Notes: a model not told the origin generated them from the letters alone. Counted from the stretch's first letter, positions 1 to 12,482 are shown. The stretch is 64,000 nt of DNA from Rotaria socialis (GCA_905331475.1 CAJNYU010001115.1:62001-126000); one strand, 5' to 3'. Made by a program: numbers and translations.

Positions 1-306
1 TTTATTTATTAAACAATCAAGAATAGCCTTTAATTCAAGTACTTTATTTCTGCCTATTGCAGATATTTTTAGTTGTTTTTTTCCAATTAAATTAATAAAA
101 AGTAATTCACTATTTAATACATTCGAAACAGCTGAGCACATCGTATCTTTACTTAATGTATACGTAATTATATTCACGTTTTGTGCACTAACTGTTAAAC
201 ATAATGAATTATCAGCAAATATAAATTCAAGTAAAGCATCTTTTTTCTTTTGTAATTTGCCGTGTGTCGAATCAATTAAACAACCTTTACATTTATGTTC
301 ATACAT
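1..306 (-). CDS. Unrecognised gene, 5' part only (runs off the left edge)
   Basis: An open frame on the minus strand runs from an ATG at 304-306 to the window edge, giving 102 codons without a stop. The protein begins MYEHKCKGCL and continues as a mixed, soluble-looking sequence rich in Leu, Ile, Asn and Lys, with no membrane segment. I do not recognise the family. Just upstream is a strong acceptor-like tract ending CTAG at 322-325, after which the frame stays open for five more codons before the ATG. The stop codon of the upstream seipin gene is only about 30 nt from this acceptor, so the two genes are packed like members of an operon. It could instead be an internal exon whose real start lies upstream, but no donor site is present between here and the seipin stop. 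The coding call is fairly sure; function is unknown. Confidence 0.55.
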   Translation of the reverse strand, partial: MYEHKCKGCLIDSTHGKLQKKKDALLEFIFADNSLCLTVSAQNVNIITYTLSKDTMCSAVSNVLNSELLFINLIGKKQLKISAIGRNKVLELKAILDCLINK

Positions 307-351
307 ATTCACATTTATTATCTAGAAAAAAAGAAAGAAAATAGAAAATAA

Positions 352-1167
352 TCATTCTGTTTTCATAGTGTTTTGTGTTCTGCTCATCTGATTCAATAAT
401 GATAAACCAGTTATAATTATATAGAACGTCATGTACATAGAAAACAGTGCAAATATAGAAAAACATCCTGTTAGTATAGGATAATTTACAAAGAAATAGG
501 CAAGACCAGTTAAATCTCGTATGTTAAAATGAATTGAACAACGATCGATTTGAAATGATGACGGAACAATATTTAATTGAATGATTTCAACAAAACGTTT
601 TGATTTTTCATGGTTAGTTAAACGATCAATTAATATTTCTTTTAAATGCCATCGATCATAACCGATACGAAATATTGATAATGGTAAAAAAATAATTGTT
701 CGTACTAAACGAATTATATCTGATTGATATGGAAATAAAATTACACGAGAATGTTCAATAATAATTTCGTTCGAAGTTGAATATAATATTAATTGCACAT
801 AGAATGATCCAAGTTGTCGATTTCTATATGAACGTGGTGAATCACAACTAAGTTCAATACGATATATATGCGATGATATATCAAGTGGATATCGATCATA
901 CATTGTATCACTTAGATTGACGTAGCTAACAAGATACGATGGAATATTTGTTGGTGGTTTTAGAAAATTAAAATCTGGTTTCGAATTCAGCAGTGGCGGA
1001 AAACCAAGAGATATTGGAATAATAAGATGTGATATTGGTATTAAATGTTTTCGTAGTGTTACATAGGTTAGAATTGAAAGTAAAAATAAACATATACTAC
1101 CACAAATAAATGTAAATAATGATTGTGTATATTGAATTAAATTACGAGTACTAAGACTTGTACCCAT
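352..1167 (-). CDS. BSCL2: Seipin (BSCL2 family), intronless
   Basis: Seipin is an ER membrane protein that forms rings at ER-lipid droplet contacts and controls droplet assembly and triglyceride storage. This 271-residue frame has the family layout: a short cytosolic N-terminus, a first membrane helix at about residues 13-38, a lumenal beta-sandwich domain, and a second helix at about 229-258. Family-like stretches are LGSFYVQLILYS, the SRVILFPYQS segment, and DLTGLAYFFVNYPILTG leading into the second helix. The human protein is longer, mostly through its C-terminal tail. The coding region has no intron. The ATG is preceded by only three bases and then an acceptor-like tract ending CCTTAG (AG at 1171-1172), so a spliced or trans-spliced leader is likely. 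The gene lies downstream of signal peptide peptidase on the same strand, about 215 bp away. Confidence 0.87.
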   Translation of the reverse strand: MGTSLSTRNLIQYTQSLFTFICGSICLFLLSILTYVTLRKHLIPISHLIIPISLGFPPLLNSKPDFNFLKPPTNIPSYLVSYVNLSDTMYDRYPLDISSHIYRIELSCDSPRSYRNRQLGSFYVQLILYSTSNEIIIEHSRVILFPYQSDIIRLVRTIIFLPLSIFRIGYDRWHLKEILIDRLTNHEKSKRFVEIIQLNIVPSSFQIDRCSIHFNIRDLTGLAYFFVNYPILTGCFSIFALFSMYMTFYIIITGLSLLNQMSRTQNTMKTE

Positions 1168-1267
1168 ATTCTAAGGAGAAATGTAAAAGAAAATCTTTAG
1201 TATTAAACTTTCGTTTGAATGTATTTCGGAAAAACAATATCAAAACACAGGAAAAAAATGTTTCTCT

Positions 1268-1273
1268 TTTATT
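1268..1273 (-). terminator. Candidate poly(A) signal of the signal peptide peptidase gene
   Basis: AATAAA on the minus strand about 110 nt past the signal peptide peptidase stop, and before the seipin start. It suggests the peptidase transcript can end on its own. Confidence 0.35.
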
Positions 1274-1383
1274 GTCATACAGATCTATTGCACGGTGATA
1301 AAAAGTTCTTTTTTTCCTTGGCTAAACGAAATACAATAAAAAAAAATCAACAATGATAAAATAAAATTTGTTGACTTCAGATC

Positions 1384-3084
1384 TTAGTCATTCTTTTTTT
1401 CTTCGGAATGATCTTCATAAGCAAACATGCTTGCCCAATCTTTACAGATCAATGCTGTCACAAGCGGAAATATCAAACATAATGGTACGATATAAAGTAA
1501 CGCTGGCTGAGCATGTTTAAACATTTGAAGAACGAGAATTGTAACAATCAAAGCAATTACATAGGCAATAAATGATACCGTAAAGTAGAGTGTCACCGAT
1601 TTTCTGCCAGTTTGTCGTCGAGACATATCATAACGGAGCAATAGGGCGATAAAAGCACCGGGAATGACGATATCACCTAAAGAATTAAAATAGATTACAC
1701 ATTTGTTAGAGACCCTTTTAATCATCAGAGTTTGATGGCCAGAATTCCTGAAAAATCTTTCAGCTCATTAAAATTTTTTCTATTTTTGATATAGTTAAGA
1801 AAAGAATTTATCTTATCCTTATTCCGGACTATTTCACAATGCGATAGCTGAAACTTCGTTTTTGATCGTGAGAAAGAAACCGTGAATAATACTAATCTTT
1901 GTCTATATTTACGCAATAACACTTTCATTCACTCGTGAATAATTCAACACGATATTAAAATTGAAAAGGTGGGCTAAAATTTCTGCATGCGTCAGTCTTC
2001 GCCTCTAGCTTTCACCTGAAATGCTCAGTATAGATTCAGTTTAAGAAACAAACCAAGTCCGAGCATTGCAAATTTGTTTGCAGCAAATAGCCCATTCTCA
2101 ATTAAATCTTGTGGAAAAAGTAATTTGATTGGTGCATCAAATGATTTTGCTACTGTTACCATTACTAAAATAAAAAGGCAATCATCAAATGAAAATCAGT
2201 GAAAACAACAAAGTTCCTTTACCATTGGTTCCAAAAACCCAAAAGATATCATAAACAAAAAGACCACTAAGTAAAACAACTCCATTCAAAACTCTATGAA
2301 GCAAGAGAAAATTTCCTTTTTTGTTTTTCTTTTGATGTAAAATGCAAGTGTATTTACTTGTTAAAATGAAGAATTTCAATGGCATTGATGGAAAATGCAA
2401 TACCAAAGATATTATTTGCAATCCAATGTCGTTTAAGTAAATACCACACACCAACCAAAACACAGAGAAATAAAACGCCAACATCAATCAGATCAAATTT
2501 AAAATCTATACGCATCAAACCGGATTCATTTTCTGTTGTATCCGATGGTTTGTTTTCTGTTAAATTGATATGAAATTGTCTTTCACGAAGTTTATTCAAT
2601 AACGGTAAACGAATTTTAGCAAAAACTGGCTCTATGGCTCGATAGAGTGCGACAATACCAATGAGAAAAAAGTAAATGTTAAGAACAAAAGATATATATT
2701 CTTTTGATACGAGTAATATAACTAAATAGATACCAAACAGAAATCCACTTGCAATAAATGGAAACATAGCCGCTAAAAGAAAGATAGGTCCTTTGTTTTT
2801 CTTAATTTCTATATGATTAAATTATAGAGATAATTACCATCTTTTGCTGTTAGTATATCAGGTTTTTCACCGGATTTCTTCTGTTTATTCTTACGTGTTA
2901 CAGAACGGTACGAACCAAAATAAACACATAGTAGTGCAGCAAGTAAAAGGAATGAATATGATAACAACATTCCGTCAGTACGTGCAATAAAAATCTCTTT
3001 TGTTGTTGTATTTGTTTGATTCAAAATATCGATTGTATCAAGTAAGGGTGAAAATGTATCATTTTCTGTTGATGCCGCAGTCAT
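1384..3084 (-). CDS. HM13: Signal peptide peptidase (presenilin-type aspartyl protease), 5 exons
   Basis: This intramembrane aspartyl protease of the ER cuts leftover signal peptides and type II membrane segments. Exons on the minus strand are 2838-3084, 2358-2772, 2223-2293, 2054-2164 and 1384-1676. Every junction is GT-AG and keeps frame, giving 378 residues, close to the human length of 377. Both catalytic motifs are present: YD in the segment LFVYDIFWVFGTN (Asp near 236) and GLGD, split across the last junction (Asp near 283). The QPALLYIVP motif (PAL near 339-341) follows. About nine membrane helices are visible. The N-terminus carries Asn-X-Thr sites (NQT, NTT), and the C-terminus ends KKND, a KKXX-type ER retrieval signal. 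The last intron is 377 nt, far longer than the other three. The start is the first ATG, and the N-terminus aligns with the family. Family assignment is very sure. Confidence 0.95.
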
Positions 3085-4559
3085 TTTTCTTTGTCACCTC
3101 AAATCAATTGAATCAATTGCAACAACCGAAAATGTTTATTTAATTTCGAATCCAATCCACGCTGCAAAAGCTCGATAGGAGTACAAAATCCAACCAATCA
3201 ATAACAAGTACAGATGTCACAATCATAACGAATTACATGTGACGATTATTCATATGGATTGTAGGAAAAACGATGGTTGCTTTTGATGCCCATGGTTTTT
3301 GTCGAAAAGTGTTTCCAATAAAAGAACTGTGTAATTAATTTTTGTTTGAACGCATTTTCATTCGATCAGTTATTATGAGTAGTACTATCCATATAGAATT
3401 CTTGAGAATTTGGATGATTGAATTTCGAACACGTTACTATTGCTAGTGTAGAATTGGAATGTCGTTACATGCTTTTGCGTATATAGAATAGGGAAGAAAA
3501 TTGATGGGTGCAATATACAATTAGTACAGCGTGACTATTAATTGATTGGAACCCTACTAGCGTGGACATATATATTTAATGATCAATTTGAGAGTATCTC
3601 TAATGACAATAGGATCAATCAATAGTGTCGTTGAAATTGGATCCTATTTATTTTATTTAATTATAGACAAAAATCAAATAGAACATTTATATGTAAACAA
3701 TGTAAACAAGCGAAGGCTTCACTATCAAGTGAAAATAAGTTTTTGTTTTACTACTCAGAGTTCTTTCGATCGCGAAAATCTATTTAGCGCTCAATAATCT
3801 CGATGATGCATCCAACACTGTACTAATGTTCTATTATTAGAAAGTTTTTCTTGTATAAATGAGATCATAATTAAGAGTTTTCAACGGTTTTCGCTCTCAA
3901 TTTCAAAATCTAATTATCTACTAATAAGGTTCTAGATTGTTCTGATTAGTCATTCTCGACAGTGACCTATACTTTCGTGTAATATTTTAACCACCCACTA
4001 GGTCGATATATAATTTTTGAAAGGGGCGAAAAATCTTATTTACAACGTAAAAATATTTTCCCACATGATGCATATTCTCGTCTTTATAAGATTAAGAATG
4101 AATGAATGAAAAAATATATATATAAATAGTATGCGCGTTTGCATTATTTTCAAACTATGCGTAACTAGACAGATACAGTTCAGTTCTAGCATTAGTTTTT
4201 CATCGAGCCAATCGTGTGAGAAGGCAGATGGCATAACAGTCATTCGTCATTGGTTCATAGAACAAGCATAGATACTGATGCAGAGCAGAACAATCATATG
4301 TAAATCGAGTCAATGAAAATGTCAATAACTTTGTGGAATATATATTTTAGATAGAATCTTTCACGTACGAGTGCGATGGGGCATTGATCGTCACTAAATA
4401 ACGTTTCTATTGAAATATTAATAAAAATAATTGTATACAGCATGAAATTTGGACTGACGCATTCTATCAAAACAATAAATGAGCTACAATTAGTCGACTT
4501 TTTTCTCTAGACAAAAGACTAACATAAAACAATATTTTATCAAAAAATAAATACATAGA
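3085..4559. other. Intergenic region between divergent genes
   Basis: About 1.5 kb separates the signal peptide peptidase (minus) from strawberry notch (plus), so it should hold both promoters. It is AT-rich and contains only short spurious frames. I see no conserved element, repeat or RNA gene. A pyrimidine tract ending CTCTAG at 4509-4510 is a possible cis or trans acceptor for the strawberry notch 5' leader (about 49 nt). Confidence 0.5.
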
Positions 4560-7500
4560 ATGAGTTCACATACAAGTGAAGAAACCAATGAAAATGAAGA
4601 AGCCGAGGAAGAAGAAGATGATCCGTTTGCCATGGCTTTCAAAGAATTATCAGAAACGAATCGACAAGCAGATGAAATAGCACGTGTAAGATTTCTTTCT
4701 TTCATTATTAAGCGTTATAATCTAATTGTATAAATTATTTTAGCAACGTTCTGTTCACTCACAACCTTCTGTCATACCTACACCACCTAAGCCACAATCA
4801 TATCCTAATTTATCTATACTTCCATCATCGTCTATAACAATAACACGCCCGATTATTTTACATGGTCTTCATGCACCTGTACAAACTCGACCTATTATTC
4901 GTTTACAACGACCGATAACCATCCCATCTGGTCTTTATTCAATACCGCCAAGACTTCCTCCACTATCACAAAATCCATCTTCATCTACAACACTTGTTCA
5001 TCAGTTTATTCCTGCTTTAAGACCCTCATTACCAATGCCAGCTGTATGTTTGAATAAAACCGTACCGAAATTAAATTATAATCTTTATTTTTAGGAATTT
5101 CCAGCTAAAGTTCCAGGTGATATTGAAGCTGAAGAAGACGACGAAGAAGATCAAAGTGCACAAGCAGCAGCAGATACTTATTCTGACTATATGCCATTGA
5201 AACGTAAGTTATAATTTAAAAATGAAAATTAACAATCAGCTGTTATCTGTTGAATTTAGTTCGACTAGGTGATCGACATCCCGATCCAGTTGTTGAAACT
5301 TCATCACTGGCATCTGTTGAGTTACCTGATATCACATATCAATTAACAATTCCGAATGAAAAAATTCAATTGAACACATTATCAGCATTACAACTTGAAA
5401 CTATTGTTTATGCATCACAACGTCATAATACATTTTTGCCAGATGGATCAAGAGCCGGCTTTCTTATTGGTATTTTATCTAGAAAGGAAATATTTTCTAT
5501 CGATTGAATATTACTTTAAGGTGACGGAGCTGGTGTTGGAAAAGGTCGAACTATAGCTGGTTTGATTTATGAGAATTATTTACTTGGACGACGCAAATCT
5601 CTATGGTTGGTTTGAAATAAAATAGGAATATTAATGAACTATTTTTCTTGTTGTTAGGTTAAGTGTTTCAAATGATCTCAAATATGATTCACAACGTGAT
5701 TTATATGATATTGGTGCTCAATTTATTGAAGTTCATGCATTGAATAAAGTATGCCTGAAATATTCATTTAGACTTTCAGTTGAATAATTTGTACGTTATT
5801 TAGTTAAAATATGCTAAAATTTCTTCGCCTCAAAATGGCGGAATAAAACGTGGTGTCATTTTTGCAACATATCCATCGTTGATAAGTGAAAGTCAAAATA
5901 CAACAACCAAAGTTAAATATAGTAGTCGCATGAAACAGTTAATACAGTGGTTAGGTGGTGAAGATTTCGATGGTGTTGTAAGTTGTATTATCGTTGTTTT
6001 GTACTCTGAGGAAAATTCTACAATCAGTTATTCACGCTTCACTCGATAGTTATATTCATATAAAAATGCACAGTCTCATTCTAGCATTCACTTTCTTTCT
6101 ATTTTTTTTATTTAGATTGTTTTCGATGAATGTCATAAAGCAAAAAATCTTGCACCAAGTCCAACAGCAAAATCATCTAAAACTGGCTTAGCTGTTCTTG
6201 ATCTTCAAGCACGTTTACCCAATGCACGAATTATCTATGCGTCAGCTACTGGTGCATCAGAACCACGAAACATGGCCTATATGACACGACTCGGTCTATG
6301 GGGTCCAGGTACATCATTTACTGATTTTAATCATTTTATTCAAGCTATTGAACAACGCGGTGTCGGTGCAATGGAACTTGTTGCCATGGATATGAAACTT
6401 CGTGGAATGTATATTGCACGACAGTTGAGTTTCTCTGGAGTACATTTTTCCATACTCGATGTTCCGTTAACAAGTGACTATTTTCAAACATATGATCGAT
6501 CCGTTCAATTGGTAAAAAAAATCAAAATGTTCTTTTTTTGAATTTCAAAAAAGCAAAACCTTTTATTTTCGTTTAGTGGACTGATATCAAAGAGAAAATC
6601 TTACAAGCATTTGAATTAGCTGATACATCACATCTTGTTCGTAATCATGTCATAGCGCGTTATTGGTTAAGTCATCAACGATTTTTCAAATATTTATGTA
6701 TTGCGTGTAAAGTATCGAAAATAGTTGAATTATCAAGACAAGCTGTTCGAGATGGCAAAGTTAGTCGATTTTGTGTTTTCCATTGAAAAGTATAAATTAA
6801 ATTTTTCTAGTGTGTTGTTATTGGTTTACAATCGACTGGTGAAGCGAAAACATTAGAACAGTTAGACGAACTAGGAGAATTGAATGATTTTATATCGACT
6901 GCAAAGTAAGGAAATTTTTTCAGACTTACATAAAATGAGTGTTGAGTTAGTTCTAGGAACTTGAGTTTATACAGTCTTAAAAAGACGTGTTCCTAATAAA
7001 TAGCAGGAGCTATACCGTTTTGTTTTTGTTTTCTATAGAGGTGTGATTCAAAGTTTTGTTGAAAAACATTTTCCGACCGGTATTGAACAAACTCAAACAA
7101 TGTCGTCCTTATATAATTTGACCCGAACAAATGAAGATGATAAAAATCGACCAAGTAAAAAACGTAAATCAACTCATCGCCGTACAGCACGATCAATATC
7201 ATGTGATACAAATGAAAGTTCCGATGATTCTGATGTTGAATGTTATTCATCGTTTCTTCAAACAAATAAACGTCGAGCAACAGGCAAACATCGCGATCAA
7301 AATAATAATAATCAACTCGATGAAATACATAATAGCGATAATGAAAATAGTTGCGAAAGTCTTTTAATTGAAAATACATATTCACAGCAACAGCATACAT
7401 TTGCGGAAATTCTTGGACAGACTGAAACTGATGGTGGTTTACCAGTGAAACGAATTCAAAAAAAAGAGGCTCCACCAAATCTACAGAACTGTAAGAAAAT

Positions 7501-9862
7501 TTTTATTAGAAAAAACTCAGCAGAACGAGCTAAAACCAAAACATGAAGGAGTACATTGGGATTCTCATGATGCATATTGTTTCTCGTCTAAAAAGATTTT
7601 GAAATCAGAATTGTGATGACTATGATTTTGTTTTTTATCAAAGATGATAAACGAAAAATGACGAATAATGAAATTGTTGAAGCTCTATTCAATATGAAAG
7701 CAGAGTTATTAAATGGTATTGAAATGTTGGGGAAAAATCTACCGCCGAATACATTGGATGAATTGATCGATCAACTTGGTGGACCATCTCAAGTTGCCGA
7801 GGTTTGATAAATGAGAAGAAAAAATACACCGTAGAATATCTTTATTTGAATATATATATAGATGACCGGTCGTAAAGGTCGAATTGTTCAACATGCAGGC
7901 GGACAAATTGGTTATGAATCTCGATCGGAAGCAGATATTCCACTTGAAATATTAAATATTTCTGAACGTGAACGATTTATGCGCGGAGACAAACTTATTG
8001 CTATTATATCCGAAGCAGCTAGTAGTGGCATTTCTTTACAAGCGGATCGTCGTTGTCAAAATACTCGTCGGCGCGTTCATGTTACACTTGAATTACCTTG
8101 GTCAGCTGATCGAGCTGTTCAACAATTTGGTTTGTTTATTATTTTATATTCCTATGATTCAATAGAAACGAAAAAAAAACCCTTAAAATCTTCTAGGACG
8201 AACACATCGTTCAAATCAAGTTTCAGCGCCAGAATATGTTTTTGTTATATCTGAACTAGCTGGCGAAAAGCGTTTTGCTTCAACGTAATGAGAGAAAAAA
8301 AGAAGTTAAATTGATTCTATTATTAACCTTGTTCTTTTTTTCGCTAGGGTTGCAAAACGATTAGAATGTTTAGGAGCTTTAACACATGGTGATCGACGTG
8401 CAACGGAAACACGTGATTTAAGTCGATTTAATATTGATAACAAATATGGCAAACAAGCGCTTGAAAATGTTATACGTTCCATTTGTAATCTAGAACGTCC
8501 ATGGGCACCGTTTCCAAAAATGATCAACAGTGAAATCAAATTCGATTTTGTTTCTGAAGCACGCAAAGCTTTAATTGATGTTGGCCTTATCTCACGTGTG
8601 GTTAATGGCCCACAAACTCTTTATATAGCAGAAAAAGGTACGATTCAGACATACTGGGGAAGTTTTGAAAAACAGAAAAGTTGAGATCTTGTCGATCAGC
8701 ATTTATAAAACTTCTTTTTGTTTGGTTAAATTAGATCATAATAATATGAGTCGATTTCTTAATCGTATTCTTGGAATTCGTGTTCAAATGCAAAATTTAT
8801 TATTTCGATTTTTTTCTGATGTACTCAATGCCGTGATTGTCGATGCACGAAGAAGTGGGTCATGGGATTTAGGAATTCTTGGTAAAACTTGTTTTTTTCG
8901 CATAATCTTTATTTCATATGAGAATAATTTCTTTTTTTCTCTCTAGATCTTGGTACAGGCGAAGAAACAGTTTCCGTTGAAAAAACTCAAGTATTTGTTA
9001 TACAAACAGTACAGCCTAATACAGCTCCTCTTCAAGTTGAATTGCATCAAGTATTTGTTTTTGACAAGAAAACTATCATGATAATAATACATTATCTGAT
9101 TTTAGATTGTTGTTGAACGTGGTCTTGCATTTATTAAAGCTGTTCAATTAAAAGAACAATCAGTCAATCCAGAGGATGGATTTTATATGTCAAATGAAAC
9201 TCGTCAGTATTGTCAATTGCCTGTACTTGCTCTATCGACAACATCAAATGTGAATCTTGGAAATATAAGAAAAAGCGAACAACTATTTCGTATATATCGT
9301 CCGAATACTGGCTTACAACAACGATATGAAACATCGGAAAGTCTTAGAAAAAAATATGAAAGAGTAAAAGAAAATAGCTGTTTATAGACTATTTAATATT
9401 GTTTTATTTTCTTGTAGATTCTTCCAGTACAAGCGCAACGTTATTGGGAAGAATTGTACCATAAAGCTGCATCATCATGTATTCATTTTATTCGGTAATA
9501 CCAAGAAACAACAATATATCGAAGTTATTTAGAATATTTAATTCAATTTTAGGCAAGGTCGTTGTCCAACTTCATCAATCAATTCTCAACAAACATGTGA
9601 AGTCGGTCTACGTTCGCGGCGATTTTTTGTTCTCTCAGGAAGTGTTCTTGCTTTATGGTCGTCAATGGAACGAATATTGCCGGAAGGAAAAATACAGATG
9701 ATAAGAATAAAAACAACACCAATTAATAATGTTAATAACAATAATAATAATCAATTACTTCCACTTAAAATTGTAGGATGTATTATTCCAAAACGATGTT
9801 TACAAGATTTGGTGCATTTGCTTGAAAAGTCATCAGCAACAACTTATTTTAAATCAGCCTAG
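4560..9862 (+). CDS. SBNO1: Strawberry notch homolog (SBNO), 20 exons, complete
   Basis: SBNO proteins are nuclear helicase-like ATPases that act in Notch-pathway and other transcriptional control. Exons: 4560-4685, 4744-5043, 5095-5203, 5260-5469, 5521-5605, 5658-5748, 5804-5977, 6116-6511, 6577-6759, 6811-6905, 7039-7490, 7644-7801, 7862-8129, 8197-8284, 8348-8637, 8735-8881, 8947-9050, 9106-9363, 9418-9494, 9553-9862. All junctions are GT-AG, and the frame closes to 1306 residues (human SBNO1 is about 1390). Motifs seen: Walker [12 protein letters not shown] near residues 249-259, the DECH box in IVFDECHKA (residues 366-374), [16 protein letters not shown], and the C-terminal helicase stretch [16 protein letters not shown] followed by [11 protein letters not shown]. 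The N-terminal 150 residues are acidic or Pro/Ser-rich and poorly conserved. A Lys/Ser/Asn-rich linker is encoded by exon 11. The choice between SBNO1 and SBNO2 is not settled; one ancestral copy is likely. Confidence 0.95.
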
Positions 9863-11035
9863 TCTCATCTTTTTTGTTAATATATACGTCTTGTATCCGT
9901 CCAAACAAAAAAATGTTTTGTTCTTTGGTTCAGTTTTTTGTCGATTACATTTTTCTTTTCTTTTCTTTTTGTACACTGCGTGTGTTTTCTAGATGACAGC
10001 TATGTGCGTTTAATTAGCTGGTCATAGTTCCTTGATTTCAGTTGAAAATCTGTTCTCTATGTTTTCGTCTTGTTCTATATTACGGTGATGTGGCTTCTTG
10101 TTTATTCAGTAAAACAAAACAACGGAGACAGGCAAGAACATTCTATGCATAGATAATATATGAAACTTATTAGGAGATTTCCAAATGAAACTAATACACT
10201 TCTCGAGTGGTTCTTCAATATATTTATTTTGTTTGTGAACAATTTCATTTTATTGTTAAAATCAAGACGAAGTTATTGTGTTAAATACAAATGTTCTATA
10301 TCATACAAACTCAGACAAAAAAGGTCTATACTACAATTATGTGAAATAGAAAAGATACAATAAGGATTGTCTCATAAATCGTACGAGAATGGTAAGTTAA
10401 AAAATATCAGAAACCAAAAGCATCATACGATATCGTTGATTCATAAAAACGAAAATGTCATGTGTTAGTCTGAATACATCAAAATATTATTACGTAACAA
10501 AATATTCATTTTTCACACATCACGGAAGTCTTTCTGATGCAAAGGAAAATCGCATAGCAATATAAATGATATACCCACGCAAGTATTTATTTCGCAAAAA
10601 TAAATGCCTTTAGAAATGTATACATTCTGTTTATGACGATGTGTTTATTGATTGTGCCATAATGTGTTTACCTTGGTTATGGCATTTGTTTGCTTACCTA
10701 GAAAACTGACACAAGTGCAATAGAGCCAATTCAGCTGCAAGTAAAAATATGCTGAAACAAACGTGAAAATAAATTTTGTTAGCATTGTGCATGAGTATCA
10801 AAAGTATGTTGTTGGTCATAAGAATTTAATTCTTCTTAAATGTGTTCGAGGATTTCGTCAAGTTTTCTTATCTCCATTTCCTTCCGACTTCGTCGCGCAA
10901 AAGTAGAGACCATTGATTTTATTGTTTCAATGTGTGATAACAACTATCGTGTTTACGAATAATAAATGTTATCGAAATTATTACTATTCGAGAGAGAGAG
11001 AGATTCTGTTTTTGATACTATGTATCATCCAATCA
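9863..11035. other. Gene-free stretch downstream of strawberry notch
   Basis: AT-rich sequence with stops in all frames and no recognisable domain. It should contain the strawberry notch 3' UTR. A short GA run lies near 10990-11005. Nothing else stands out before the palindromic element at 11036. Confidence 0.5.
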
Positions 11036-11363
11036 CCCATGTAAAAAAATTTAGGGTAGAAATCAGATTAAAATCGATTGAAGAATGATTGAAAATCGAT
11101 TATAATCATACACCTTTAATCGATTTTTAATCGATTGGGAATCGATTATAATCGATGCAAAGCGACGCAAATTCCTTAAAAATTTTGCCATTTTTCATGT
11201 ACGAAAATCGATTATAATCAATTGTTTTCATGAATTTTTAATCGAAAATAATAGAAATAATCGATGAAAATCTTGTTTTTTTGATTATTTTTGATTATAA
11301 TCGATTTTCAATCATTTTTCAATCGATTTTAATCTGATTTCAACCCTAAATTTTTTTACATGG
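11036..11363. mobile_element. 328-bp palindromic MITE / fold-back element
   Basis: The ends are inverted copies of each other. The left end starts CCCATGTAAAAAAATTTAGG, and the right end is its reverse complement, finishing at 11363. The match runs for about 73 nt with two differences. The interior is packed with variants of AATCGATT and ATTATAATCGAT and contains no coding frame. This is the build of a non-autonomous DNA transposon. A clear target-site duplication is not visible; the flanks share only CA. Superfamily cannot be told from this copy. Confidence 0.75.
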
Positions 11364-12482
11364 GCAACACTAAAGTTGGACATCTGCCTTGGCAATATTA
11401 GAATTCGTATAATCACACGGTTTATGAAAGCCAGAGTGGCATCGAAAAACAATTGTGATCGTATTTTGATGAAAGTTATGCGCTACGACCTAATAAAAAT
11501 ATTGTCTTTTTGATTGACAAAGCACCATTCAAAATGAGACGGCTGTAAAATATTGATGACAATATATCTACATGTGTTACCTTATAAATAATTTAGGAAC
11601 ACAAATGATATAGTGCCGATGACAGAAGACTAATGAAGTACGAAACAGAGTTCTTCAGCATAGTAGTGCAAAATCTCCTTGTTTGTAGAGAAAAACAATT
11701 TTGCCAAGAAAATATTTTTATCATGCACAAGCGCTTTTGACAGTTTTTTTCTGTTATATTGCAATACTGAACTGACAATCAATCATTCGTCCAGTGTTAT
11801 TTTGCATGACTATTAATATGGTGACACAAAAGAAATCGATTTTGGCGCAATTAGAAAAGTGTCTACGAATAATATATGATCATTTTGTTTTATACTAGAA
11901 AGTTTCTTTTCCAACAAAGAAACCTCACGTTAATATGTTTGTCAATGTTTATAAAAGATTATTTGCAAATAAGCTTAAAATTTAAAGAGTAAGGGTATTA
12001 ATCGTTTTTATCGAGAAGAAAAAATGTTTTTGAATCATAACAATCGTTATGGCTTGTATGAATCTTTCTCTGGTCGAATTTTGATTCTGTTTAGAAAGTA
12101 TTTACATCGATTACCTTTCGATATCTAGAGCTTAACGCTATCAGTAAGAATGTTTATCGAACTAGTTGGACATCTATGACGCATTTCATCGAGAATAGTT
12201 CTGTGATAAATCAAGAATGCAAATGAAAAAAATGCTTCGTAGCAAAGTATATAGAGTTTTTTCTTTCAAAATGACTTATTCTTTTGACTGTCATCGTTTT
12301 TGATAAATCTACTTCACTGGTAGAGAATTTCGAATAAATCTTAAAATGTTGCAATTTAAAATATTATTTTTATTATAAATATATATGCATATAGTATAAT
12401 CATTAGAATGAACATCAATTTTGATACGAATCACCAAACTAAATAAACAATATTGCTTTTGTTTTGGAAAATAAAGGCACGA
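11364..12482. other. Gene-free stretch
   Basis: AT-rich sequence with only short spurious frames. The right end should hold the 3' UTR of the claudin-like gene on the minus strand. No RNA gene or repeat was recognised. Confidence 0.45.

Noticed and set aside
6993-7478. Long minus-strand frame opposite strawberry notch exon 11
   Set aside because: It is antisense to a well-supported coding exon. Its Tyr/His/Phe-rich composition is the mirror of the Asp/Asn/Ser-rich coding strand.
11036-11363. Regularly spaced AATCGATT words as a possible CRISPR-like array
   Set aside because: The words are short and irregularly spaced, lie within a palindrome in a eukaryotic genome, and have no spacer structure.
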